NCBI GenBank assembly: GCA_026008535.1
Contig: BRKX01000010.1
Span: 5,035,001-5,099,000 of the forward strand
DNA: 64,000 nucleotides
Direction of reading: 5' to 3'
Source of the DNA: Perilla frutescens
Lineage: Eukaryota; Streptophyta; Magnoliopsida; Lamiales; Lamiaceae
Shown: positions 13,038 through 24,363 of the stretch, piece after piece
How positions within the stretch are numbered: position 1 is the first letter of the stretch
Layout: every line of letters starts with the position of its first letter
Program-made: the position numbers and the translations under genes
The notes under the pieces: model-generated
What the model was told of the DNA's origin: nothing
The model's database searches: none
What the model saw: only the letters and a program-made list of their open reading frames with translations

Positions 13038-13863
13038 TGTAGCGACCCGAAACTTTTTAAAAATTTGCTACATTTTATTTTCAAAATTTTATTTATTTTA
13101 TAATGCTTGTTATATTATTTTATTATGTTTCTATAAGTCGCGCCTAAATTATTATTATTATTTTAAATAGTGAAATTTTAGTATTATAAAGCCAGGTTAT
13201 TATTCATTATTACTAAGCCCAACATATTGAATTAAATCCCGATTCTTTATTTTATTATTTGAGCCCATTTCTCAGCAAAAGCCCACTTGGGTGTTGTCTT
13301 CAACCTTGAGAAATCGAGAATGGAGAATAGTCCTCTTTTGTCTGCAAATCAAAGCTTGTAACTGATGATGTGTTCTTTCAACTTATCAATTTATTTCTGC
13401 ATTTGAATTCACCTTTCCACTATCCCAGAATTTAAGTCTATCATTTAAAACACCAACCTTTGAGCTCTAATTTTCATACTATAAAAGGGGTACCGATGAT
13501 CCTCACAAATCACCTCAATAATTCTCTAACAATCTCAAGAAGCATAATTTCCCCTTTCTGAGGTATATATATATATGTATCTATTTTTTTTTATGAGATC
13601 CTGCATTCATTGGGTTGAGTGAGATCGAAGGAGAAATGAAGTAATAGAGGTGCGTCGACAAAGTTAAAAAAAAGAAGCAGCAGCAATCAGCTGCTGCAGC
13701 GGAGAAGCTTCATCGGCGGCGGTGTAGAGGGTGAGAGGGAAGAGACGGTGCTGGGGTTATGTCTATAATGGTTGTTGTCGTGGGGAAGAAATGGGTGAAA
13801 AGAGGGAATTTGTATTCTCATTTCTATTTACTCGGGTTTCTGGTGAGGGAGAGGTGAGTTTAG

Positions 13864-13897
<34 letters not shown>

Positions 13898-14572
13898 CTT
13901 TCTCTTGATTAGTGGGTGGCCGAGAGTTTTGTGTTTGGGAAAGGGTATTGGTTGCTTTTATTTGTTCTAATGGGCTAAGTTAGATTTATAGTTAAAATTG
14001 GGCTTGGGTATTTGTTTAAAAGGGTTGAGGTTGGGAATAGAATATATACATGCATTATCTATTATATTCATTTTTAATATTTAAATTAATGATTATATAT
14101 TTATATTTATTAGGCGGCGCGTGGACTTAACTAACACTCTATTATTTTCAACGTTAAGTTTCAAGTCAAGGTGGGGGATCAATGTGACGCACATTTTTGT
14201 ATTTATCCTTATTATGCTTTTATGCAGGTTCATGGTTATTAACCTACGGGTTAAACAATTATTATTGGCTGACGAGCTGCATATGTCCTGAATGTAGCCT
14301 GGGGCTACCTACAGTTTAAATTGTTATAATTGTATAATTTGGATAAATACCATCACCACTGAGTTAATAGCACTCACCCCAAAGCTATTATTCATTTCAG
14401 GTTGATGATTTACTCGGGCGATGTGCGTGGTGACGTGTGATGATGGATTTTAAAGAGCTTTTATTATTTAGCTTCCGCTGTATTAAATTAATTATTTCAT
14501 ATTTTAAAAAAAATAGCATCCCCTTTATTGTTATTCTTTTTGTTTTATATTATGAAAATTTGGGGCGTGACA
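13038..14572. mobile_element. Solo LTR, probably Gypsy-type
   Basis: The 1535-bp stretch begins TGTAGCGACCCG and ends GGGGCGTGACA. It is flanked by CCTTA on both sides (13033-13037 and 14573-14577). Such CGACCCG...GGGGCGTGACA ends are familiar from plant Gypsy LTRs. A TATA-like TATAAAAGG lies near 13482. A (GA)n run sits at 13866-13895. No internal domain remains. Confidence 0.8.
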
Positions 14573-15163
14573 CCTTATGTTTTGAATAAATATTTGAGTC
14601 TTCTTCTTGTATTGTAGCCAAATTAATCATATCTATAATATGATATTTTTATTCTAATTTTTTAATATCTTTTATATTCAATTTTGACCGAAAAAATCAT
14701 TTTATGTTAGATTTGATTTTTTTTTAATAATGTTTGTATTTAATTTATAAAATTGTTAGTTTGGAATAGATTTGAGAAAGATGAAAATAATTTGAAACAT
14801 AATGATGATAATTTACATAACTTTATAAAAAATATGCCACAAAATTTCAAACTACGGGATTGAAAATTGAAGCTAGGGCTCAGGAAGAATTGAAGCTAGG
14901 GCTCAGGAAGAAGTGGAAAAATCAAATCTTGATTTGGGAATCTATGTTCTGGGAAGAGACGAAGAGTTGGCTAAGAAGGAATGGGTCACCGGGTCGGGTA
15001 TTGAAGGAGTTATGAAGCCGCACGGGTATTTGCTCTAGGGTTGTGATATTATGTAAGAGTCCTTGGACTCTAAATAGGACCATTAAGTACGAAAGTGGCA
15101 AGAAATGAAATAGCTCTGTTTTCTCCCAACTTTCTCTTGATTTCTTCCCTCATTTTTTTTAAT

Positions 15164-15690
15164 TAGGGCTGTGCAAGGATCGATCGGATCGAAAAGACCG
15201 ACTCGGACTGACCGAAAATTGGGTCATTCGATCGGTCCGGATATGATAGTCGATCGGGTCGGTCCCAAAATTAATGGACCGAATTTTTAATCGGTCGGTT
15301 CGGTCCTAGGAAAAAATACAAATGGACAGACCGACCGACCGATTAAGATAATATTATATTATTAATAATTTCATATATATATAATATTAGATAATATATA
15401 TAACTATATCATATAATTATATAGTTAAAGTATATAAAATATTATATAAAAAGTTAAACTTGATTGATAAAAAATATAAAAAATATTATATAAAATGATT
15501 TTATTAAAATCTAGGTGGAAAAAAAATAATTTGGTCGGATCGACCGGACTGACCGAAAAAATCGGTCAGCTTTCGGTCCGGTCCTAAATTTTAATTCGGT
15601 CGATCCGGTTTAAAAAAAAAATCTATCAGTCTATTCGGTTCTCTCTTATCGGTTCGGTCTTGGACCGGACCGACCGAATGCACAGCCATA
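15164..15690. mobile_element. hAT-like MITE rich in CCGACCGA motifs
   Basis: The ends TAGGGCTGTGCAAGGATCG and, inverted, TATGGCTGTGCATTCGGTC match imperfectly. The 8-bp flanks TTTTTAAT (15156-15163) and CTTTTAAT (15691-15698) differ by one base. Both arms are packed with CGGTCGGT-type repeats around an AT core. 527 bp, non-coding. Confidence 0.75.
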
Positions 15691-15699
15691 CTTTTAATA

Positions 15700-16690
15700 C
15701 ACCTCTTCCCATTTGTTACGTAAAGATCATATTTTTATTACTGCAAATAGAAGAAAAATCATAGAGTTTGCCACTTTATTGCAGATCTGCTATAATACTA
15801 ACAAGCCAACAACAACAAGGGTCCACTACAGAAGTACGAGCTTTGCCATAAAAAAATCAAAGATTACCAAGTCCAATTTTGAGATAAAACATCTATATTT
15901 TTTTGTTATTTATAAATTTCATCAAATTTTTAGTTGTTATATGTATGTTTCCACATTTGATAATCATTTTACATATTTTAATTATCATTTTCGGGGGGCA
16001 ACAATAAATGCAAACTAAAGAGAGAATGAGAAATTATTGTCGCAGCCGTGAGGAACAGAAACAAAGCTTGGAATTGGTATTAGCTTTTGGAATTAGTGGT
16101 GTGGCTATTTGTAGTTGTAGTTAAGTGAGAATTGATTAAAAAAATTAAAAGATGAAATTATAAATCCAAATATGAAAGATAAGTTATTTAACAATTTAGT
16201 ATTTGATAGATGAAATTATAAATCCAAATATGAAAGATGACACTATCAATCGGAAAACTCCAAAGATTGTATGTTTTTGTCATTTTTATTTTATAGATTA
16301 ATTTTCAACATTTATCAATAAAAAATGAATTAAAAAATATAATTATAAAATAATCAACTATAATACATTTCCGATTATCACAATACCATTTGATAAAAAT
16401 AATATTGATTGTAAAATATTTAAACTAAAAAGTGGTTAGACGAGTTTAATGTACAAACAGAGCTGTCCAGTTAATTAACAGTTGGAATGTTTTTTGAAAA
16501 CTTTAAAGCATTCTTTCTTCATCTCTTCATTCATGTGGCATATAATAAATAATATATCAAGACTAAGATTCAAGTGAAGAAAAAAAAAGCAGCCTGGAAG
16601 TAATTGAACATACTAATTCAGACATTAAATTGTAAATCCCATCTTAATTGAAACGTCTGACTAAAAAGAAAAATTAGTTGAAAAATGAAC
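15700..16690. other. Intergenic region before RPL9
   Basis: AT-rich, with a diverged 35-bp direct repeat (GATGAAATTATAAATCCAAA at about 16151 and 16212). No gene recognised. The segment nearest 16690 is probably RPL9 3'UTR. Confidence 0.4.
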
Positions 16691-16698
16691 AATCTATT

Positions 16699-17413
16699 CT
16701 ATTCTTCCTCAGCTATAGCCCCCTTTTCACTTACATAGATACCATCAAGGAACTTCCGAATGTCCTTGTTCTTGACATGGCATTTCTGGTTTATCAAGGC
16801 AGCTGATCGAGAAACAAGCTCCACATCATTTCCCTCTAAAACCAGTTCATCCTTAACCTTCTCAGACCGCACAATGGAAACGCCTTCAAGCATATCAACC
16901 TTCCTCACCTGTTAAATTCAACAAGGATAAAATTCAAATCAACGGCTAATTTATTCCAGAGATCCATCATAATCAATGCTGTTCAGATTCAATTGACGCA
17001 GCATTACATAAATAAGCATATACTGATATTTTTCCTACCTTCTTCTCGCCAAGGAAATTACGGATCTCAATCGCAGTTCCGCTACCGGTGATGGATGCAT
17101 TGATCGGAAAGTGAGCATAGACAAATCGCATCTTGTAGCGGTAACCCTTGGTAACACCGTTAATCAAATTCTGCACGTGGCTGAGCGCCGTGCGAATGGC
17201 GGCGGTGGTTTTCCGGCTGCCAAACCAGGCGTCGACCTTGAGCTTCTTATTCCCGGTGGCCTCGTCGGTGATGAGCTGGAAATCGAGGTTCAAGTGCTTG
17301 AAATTGCGGGAGAGTTTTCCCCTGGGTCCTTCGACCTCGATCACTTTGGCTTTCACCTTGATCTTGATACCATTGGGGATATCCATGGTGTCGGATGATA
17401 GAATCGTCTTCAT
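16699..17413 (-). CDS. RPL9: 60S ribosomal protein L9 (uL6)
   Basis: Two exons on the minus strand, 17413-17039 (125 codons) and 16908-16699 (69 codons plus stop), give 194 aa, the usual length of plant RPL9. The junction is in phase 0 and reads GEKK/VRKVDML, with a GTAGG donor and an AACAG acceptor. Cytosolic large-subunit protein uL6 binds 28S rRNA near the factor-binding region. Seen: an N-terminal beta-rich domain with VEGPRGKLSR, the central TALSHVQNLINGVTKGYRYKMR, then NFLGEKKVR and the C-terminal NKDIRKFLDGIYVSEKG with an acidic end. The ATG sits directly after a short leader, and ribosomal-protein-type promoter motifs lie about 65-145 bp upstream. Plants usually keep several RPL9 paralogues; which one this is cannot be said. 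Confidence 0.96.
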
Positions 17414-17476
17414 TTCTGCGTCTGCGTGTGTTGTGTGAACTCGGCTACGCTGGATTTGAAGTGAAGGGGCAAACTA

Positions 17477-17558
17477 AAACCCTAGCTTTCTTTTATCAGG
17501 CCGTTCAATAATGGGCTGGTTTTTTTCTCAATGCTCTCTACTATCTAGTAATTGGGCC
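17477..17558 (-). promoter_or_regulatory. Telo-box and TGGGCY (site II) elements upstream of RPL9
   Basis: AAACCCTA is present at 17477-17484 (a telo-box on the plus strand). TGGGCT lies at 17512-17517 and TGGGCC at 17553-17558. This pairing is known from promoters of plant ribosomal-protein and other growth-linked genes, where TCP-type factors bind site II. Its position just above the RPL9 leader fits coordinated ribosomal-protein expression; function here is inferred. Confidence 0.6.
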
Positions 17559-17585
17559 TCTTAATATTTTGCTCATTATTGAATA

Positions 17586-17885
17586 CTCCCCTATTTCAAA
17601 ATATTTGTTGTTTTAGGTTTTTTTTAAAATATTTATTATTTTTTATAATTTGACATCCTCTCTCTCAATTTTAACTCTCTCAAATCCTACAAGATTTCTT
17701 GATTCTAACAAAATGGAGAGAGAAAAATATATGGAGAGATAAAATATTGTTATTTTTTAGAAAATATAGATGAATTAGATTTTATGGCATATATGAGAGA
17801 TGAGTATATTTGTCCACAAAATTAATTATTAATTCTAGATAAAAAAAAAAAAACTAAAACAACAAACATTTCGAAATGGAGGGAA
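17586..17885. mobile_element. Stowaway-like (Tc1/mariner) MITE upstream of RPL9
   Basis: Imperfect terminal inverted repeats (CTCCCCTATTTCAAAATA on the left, the complement of TTCCCTCCATTTCGAAATG on the right) enclose an AT-rich 300-bp core. TA dinucleotides lie on both sides (17584-17585, 17886-17887). It starts only about 170 bp upstream of the RPL9 ATG. Confidence 0.75.
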
Positions 17886-18490
17886 TATTATTTATTAGAA
17901 TACAAATTCGCGCATGTCAAAACCCTTTATTTATGCAACTAGTTTAACACTCACGCGTTGCATGACGATGTATAAGACGGACTTTATTTTTTGAACAATA
18001 TGGTTTGATCTCTAAAATTTAATTTGATAAATTATGGAATGATCATGTGTGAGTTATTTAAGCTTTCCAATACTACATAAAATAAATATTTTATGTTATG
18101 CTCAAATTAATATTTTAATCAATTGAAAAGAGCAAAAAAAAATATATATTCTGATTTAACATTTTTAAGCGGAAAAATTTCTTCTAAGTGTGCACTACTT
18201 TGGTTTAATATATAGTATAGATTTTTTTTTGGAGTAGAAAATCCCCTTATTTAAAACATATATAAATGCAAATCGATAATCTAAAAAATTTGTTATTCAG
18301 ATTCTACTTGTAATATGTAATTTTGTCAAGGGAGTTTCTATTTGCATTATCATTTTTATTCTTTGCACCATAAATTATTTTTTATTTTTTTTATTAGTTA
18401 TAAATTTACCTAAAAATTTTTAATAATAAAAAAATAAATAAATTTGCGTTCCATTCGAAGTCGTGTTTTCGAACATTCTGAATATGTTCG

Positions 18491-20267
18491 TGAAAGAGTA
18501 GCACTCGTTGCACCAATTAGATTGGTCATTTACACTCTTTTTAATATTTATTGTAAATAAATTCTTAATAGATTATATTATATCAAGGCATTTTTTATTT
18601 ATCTTATGTGTTGATTATATAAGCATGTGATAAAATCCCTAGATCTTAATAAGTCATGAAACATGATCATGCATGTGATGATGATTATGGAATATGTTTC
18701 TTGTACTTAGATCTTAAATTAGTTCCAAGTTGTATGACTGGTCAAGATGGGATATTGAACAGTTTAACTTGCACGTATGATACACACTTATAAGATGAGA
18801 ATGTTAAGTTCCATTGGCATTAGCGTGATGACGTAAATGTATATACGTGGGTGCTTGTTGGAGAACAAGTTCACTGAACAAACCCATTAGAAATTCTTAA
18901 ATGGAATTTATCGAATATATGAATTTCTATATTACAATAGTACACGGTTAATCCTTTGACTTGAGACACCATAGTAATCTTGTATTAATTATATCTCATT
19001 TTGATATAGTCTTTGATTGCATGACAATCATAAAGAGATCATGTTGGATGTTATATTAATTAATATGGAGATTAATGGAGTGGTCAATAAATGATCTATT
19101 ACTCGATTGTCGAGAGAATCTTCCAATTAATTTTTATGATTCATGATTCAAAAGACCTTGGCCAAGGCGTGATGAATATTGATTCATTAATGAATTGATT
19201 GAATGGAAATGAAAATTTATTATTGGATTGATTGAGTTGTTCGTATTATTCCATAACTCAAGATCCTATCGGAAGATTAGATAATAGAAGGATCGTACGT
19301 GTATAACGATTTGTAATTAAATAGGTTTACTCTCTATTTCACCTAGTGCTAGGTGATCATGCTACTTGCTAGATGTTCCCATGATTTGTAAGTTCTCGAA
19401 ATTAAAGAGTTAATTTCAAGTATATTAATTTATTGGATAAATTAATAGAGTAATGTCTTATTCATTAAGTTGTAAATGTTACAAGCCTACTACTAGTACT
19501 AGTTGTGAACCTAAGAGGGTTACACAAATAGATTGGAATTGTGTCAATTGAATTGATTCAATTATTGGATCCAATTAATTAATAGTGTTAATTAATTGAG
19601 ACTATTTTTGATTTAATTAGTTAAATCAAATAATGAATTAAAATGTTTAATTGGAATCAATTTGATTAAAAGTCTAATTCAAAATGTTGACTAAATTAAT
19701 TTGATTAATTTAATAAAGATATGAATTTAATTAGATTAAATTATTGTGCAAAAAACGTTTATTTTATTTATGGATTATGAATCCTAAATAATAAAAGAGA
19801 TTAAAGATGGTTTTTAATTGAGTGAGAGAAAAAGAAGAGAAATTTGACCTACCTATATTATTTGGTTGAGGCAGCGCCGAATAGGTGTGGGGTTTTTTGA
19901 GAAAAATTGTGATTGATTTTTCTTCTTTTCTTCAACGCCTTCTCACCTTTGCTCTCTATTTTTTGCACAAAACTATACCTCGTATTTTGATTACCGGCGA
20001 AATCAATATATGATATACATTCCAATCGTGTGGACCTAATAGAGGAGAGCCACTTGGATCTCTACGAGTAGACGAGCAATCGATTGCTACACACCCGACA
20101 TCAACCGGATTGCGAAAAGGTGTGTATCTATATATAAAATGATACGATCATTTTATTCTACATCATATTAATGTGAATTCGTTGATACGTGTATTATGAA
20201 ATAATTGTTATTTCATATTTTTATAAAATTTTATTTTTCCGCTGTGTTTACGTATCCGATTCTAACA
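18491..20267. mobile_element. Long solo LTR, probably Copia-type
   Basis: The 1777-bp stretch starts TGAAAGAGTAGCACTCG and ends CGATTCTAACA. GTTCG occurs on both sides (18486-18490 and 20268-20272). The 3' end (TTTTTCCGCTGTGTTTACG, then TCTAACA) is the form I recall from plant Copia LTRs. No internal domain. The left end rests on the target duplication. Confidence 0.6.
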
Positions 20268-21223
20268 GTTCGAAGTCTTGTGTTCAAACAAGATGGATAT
20301 GTTTGAAGTCGTGTGTTCGAATGATACTTAAAAAAATTCATGGAGTCCGTTCGAAAATGAATTTTCGAATGAGACTTATTTTAAAAATCATGCATGTTCG
20401 AAAATGGAATTTCGAACAAACATGGTGAATTCGAAATTTCATTTTCGAACCACACTTGATTTTTTTTTTTTATGTAAAGGGTTTTTGAGTAACTTCCAAT
20501 TTTTTTATTTTTTTTTCTTTATATGGTCTAATGAGTAATTTTAGTAGTACAAATAAAAACTCCCGTGTATTTAACCTTATTAATATTACATTAATCAGGT
20601 CGGAGGAAGAACACTCATATTTTTTGATTGCGTTTTCGTTGTTCATTGCTGGATAGTTGTCTTGAATTTATTTTCTCTCATATTTTCCGATTTCGTTTCC
20701 AGTGGAGCTACAGACAACCTAGCCCAAACCCCAGATAAAATCACTGAATACAAAAAAAAAAAAAAAAAGAAACAAAAAAACAAAGGAAATATATAAGAGA
20801 AGTTATGGGAAGAATTTGAACATAAAATGACTATGAGTCATGACTATGAATCATTAAATAAATTTTCTTAATTTGTATAAAAATTAGAGAGGAACTATGA
20901 GTCATGACTATGCAACGAAGAACTTTATCTTTATTAGAAACTATCATTTGTATTTTTATTTTCTGCACTTTATTCTCGTTATAAGAATATTTAATTTTTA
21001 GTTTGATCAAATCAAATATCCATATGTTATTTGTGTTTTATTTTAGTTTTGAAAGTACTTGAAATTTATCCACTCCCTATGTGATCGACTCTCGCTACTC
21101 TTACTAATTAATAGAAGAGAGTCGTGGCACTTTAATTTTACGTGTTTCAAAAGCATGATCATATATCGAACTAAGTTTTAAATTTATCAAACCCAAATTA
21201 CATTTAAATATAGTTATCAAAGT

Positions 21224-23061
21224 TAGGGCTGACAAAAAATACCGTTATACCAGAATACCGTCTATACCGTACCGAAAAAATACCGAAGATACCGATATTT
21301 ACGGTATACCGATTTTTCGATAAGGTATGATACTTTATCGGAATTTTACGGTAAGATAACGGTATGAATTTTCAAAAATTAAGGTATACCGACGTATACC
21401 AGAAGTTCGGTATACCATCATATATTGGTATATACCGTTATACCGTACCACGGTATATGCCGAAATGAAAGTATATACCGAAGTGAAATACTGTACTTCA
21501 AATTTAATATATATACATATATATGTATATTTGCATATATATAATATAATATTTAATAAATTTATCATAAAAGTTATGTTTTGATATTTAATTTAATACC
21601 TAAATTATAACTAAACTTGAACTATTTTAAATTAAATGTAATAAATAATAATCTTCTATTTTTTCGATAAATAAAATTAAAAGTTAAAATGAATAATCAA
21701 TAAAAATCAAAATATAATAATGTATACGTAAATTATAAGATATAAAATTATTTCAATAGAACACAAGATAAATTAAATTATATAATGCATAATAATCTTT
21801 TATTATTCTTCAATTTTTAAAACTAAAAGTTAATAAGGATGATTGAAATGTTAAAAAAAATTAGATATATTATATAAAAATATAATACGTAGTTTGTTCA
21901 TCGTAAAAGTTTATAAACATATGATATTTAATATAAATTAATAATTAAATTATAATTAAAAATCAAACAATGTGAAATCAAATGTAATAAATAATAATTA
22001 TATTATTTTTCAATCTTTAAACTATAAGTTATGATGAATGGTCTAAACATTTTAAAGAAAATGAGTTATACTATTCAATAATATCATATTTAGGCCTTTG
22101 TATGTTTATTATGAAAGTTTTCAAAATTATTAAATTTCATATAATTTAATACTTAAGTTATAACTACAAATTCATCAATTTGAAATCAAATGTTATTGAT
22201 AATCTTTTATTCCTTTTTAAACTTTAGACTAGAAGTTATGATGAATAGTAAAGAAAAATATACTAAAATGAAATATTATATACAATATTATAATACTCAG
22301 TATGTTCGTCATAAAAATTTTGGAAAATATTATATTTCATATAATTTAATACAAAACTCCTAACTAAAAATTGAACAAAGTGAAATCAAATGTAATGAAT
22401 AATAATGTTATACATTCTTCTTTATTCTTTAGAATAAAAGTTATGATGAATTATTAAAAGAATTAAAATAAAATGAGATATGATATAGAATGCTATAATA
22501 CTTATAATGTGTTCATCATAAACATTTAGGAAAATATCGTATTTCATATAATTAATACAAAACTCCTAATTAAAAATTGAACAATGTGAAGTGTAATGTA
22601 ATAAACAATAATCATATATTCTTCTTTAATCTTTAGACTAAAAATTATGATGAATTATTAATAAAATTAAAATTAAGTGTATTATTTAAAGTATTTATGT
22701 TTTATATAAATGAAGTGTATCGTTGATTAATGTTTCTTTATGCATGTATTTTTTACTAAATATTTTTTAGCATAACGTTAATTTCGATATACCGTGAAAT
22801 GTCGATATAATGCAGAGCGAAATATGAGTACAATAAGGTATACCGAAGTAAGGTATGCCGAACTAAGGTACGGTAAGGTATACCGAAATAAATGTATGGT
22901 AAATGTATGCATCATGTGTCATACTGAACTTAAGGTATACCGAATTAGGATATACCGGAAATAAATGTACGACAACGATATGATTTTTATCATGCCGCAA
23001 ACTAAAGTAAGATATAAGGTATGACATAAAAAGTAAGGTATACCGTACCTTGACACGCCTA
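21224..23061. mobile_element. Large non-autonomous hAT-like element with internal tandem repeats
   Basis: A perfect 8-bp target duplication ATCAAAGT (21216-21223 and 23062-23069) flanks ends TAGGGCTGACAAAAAATACCG and, inverted, TAGGCGTGTCAAGGTACGG. Subterminal regions at both ends hold many GGTATACCG motifs, likely transposase-binding-type repeats. The 1838-bp element is AT-rich inside and has no significant ORF. Confidence 0.85.
21580..22690. repeat. Internal tandem array with units of about 200 bp
   Basis: The marker GAAATCAAATG or a close variant recurs at 21974, 22182, 22382 and 22588, with more diverged copies near 21635 and 21785. Each is followed by AATAATAAT, a CTTTA motif and AAGTTATGATGAAT. 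Spacing is 200-208 bp. About five to six units. Confidence 0.8.
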
Positions 23062-23809
23062 ATCAAAGTGGGCTCAAAAGGGCTTTTTAAATGAACAATC
23101 ATCAATCAAATTTGCGATTCTACTTGTTATAACAATTTCTCGGAATAAATAATTTAACTTGATTGGTTGATTAATAGATATAATAAAAAAAATTCGGACA
23201 AAAAAATTTCTCTGGCATTATCATCTTTCTTGTCCCAGTATACGAAAGACCAATTTATTAATATTATCCCGATTCAGTTGGTATACAAGAAAAAAAGGGT
23301 CATATGATATTATTATAAATGATAATATAATATTATGGTTCGAATCATCAAGTATCCCATCTTCTTAGCTTCCAAGACTTGAAGATATATGTATTGCATT
23401 AATAAGATAATCCGCACGATACTCGGTATTATTTTATTTTAAATATATTAAAAAATTAAATTTTATTTTTCATAAAAAAAATGATTTTTGTGGATATTTG
23501 TGTATAAACAAACAAATGGCATAATATCATCTTGGAGTAATAATAGCATGATGTAAGAAAATGGCGTAAAAATAAATAAATTGAGCATATATGGTTTGCA
23601 GTACAATCAAAATTTTCGCTGAAAAAATTAATTTAATTGCCAATATACACAAATATCCACAAAATCCATTTTTTTATGTTGTGGAGAGGAGCTCGATTCA
23701 CAATGTTGCTTGATAGTTGATACAATTATTTAAAGAATTAATAATGGAGCCAAAAGGTCATTTGTATAATATATTACTTTCATTTTTTACATAATTTCTA
23801 ATTTTTTAA

Positions 23810-24354
23810 GGGCAAATTTTATATTATTCCCCTGTGTTTTCCCGGGAAAAAAAAAATAAACGTGTTAAATAAATAGTCTAAAAACCCTCTCTGTTACGTA
23901 TAATTCATCAAAAAAGTCCCTTTTTGAGAAAGTGAATTACATTTGCTAAAAAAGGATGTATGGTTCTTATTATTACAATTTTTGTATTATTTTTAAATTA
24001 TAATCAATTTTTTAACATAGTAGTTTAACCAAATATTATAATTTTTAAATAATATAAAATATATTTATATGTAAAAAAAATGCGTAACATAGGAAATTAT
24101 CAAAATAGCTAAAAAGTAGTAGTGTAACCAAATACTAAAATTTTCAAATGATATAAAATATATTTATCTATAACAAAAATTGTAAAAAAATAAATAAATC
24201 TTACTATCTTTTTTAGAAAGTGTGATTCACTTTCTCTATAATGGATTTTTTTTTTATGGATTATACATAACATAGGGCGTTTTTAAATTATTTATTAAAC
24301 ACGGGAGATTTTTTTATTTTTCGAAAAAAGGGGAGAGTTATATGAAATTTTCCC
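23810..24354. mobile_element. Mutator-like MITE with long inverted repeats
   Basis: Arms of about 130 bp (left from GGGCAAATTTTATATTATT, right ending TATATGAAATTTTCCC) match in inverse order, sharing CGTGTTTAATAAATA and GAGAAAGTGAAT-type blocks. The 9-bp flanks ATTTTTTAA and TTTTCTTAA agree at 7 positions. 545 bp, non-coding. Confidence 0.65.
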
Positions 24355-24363
24355 TTTTCTTAA

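Noticed and set aside
13731..13970. Plus-strand frame with Arg/Glu repeats
   Set aside because: It lies inside the solo LTR and is mostly a (GA)n run.
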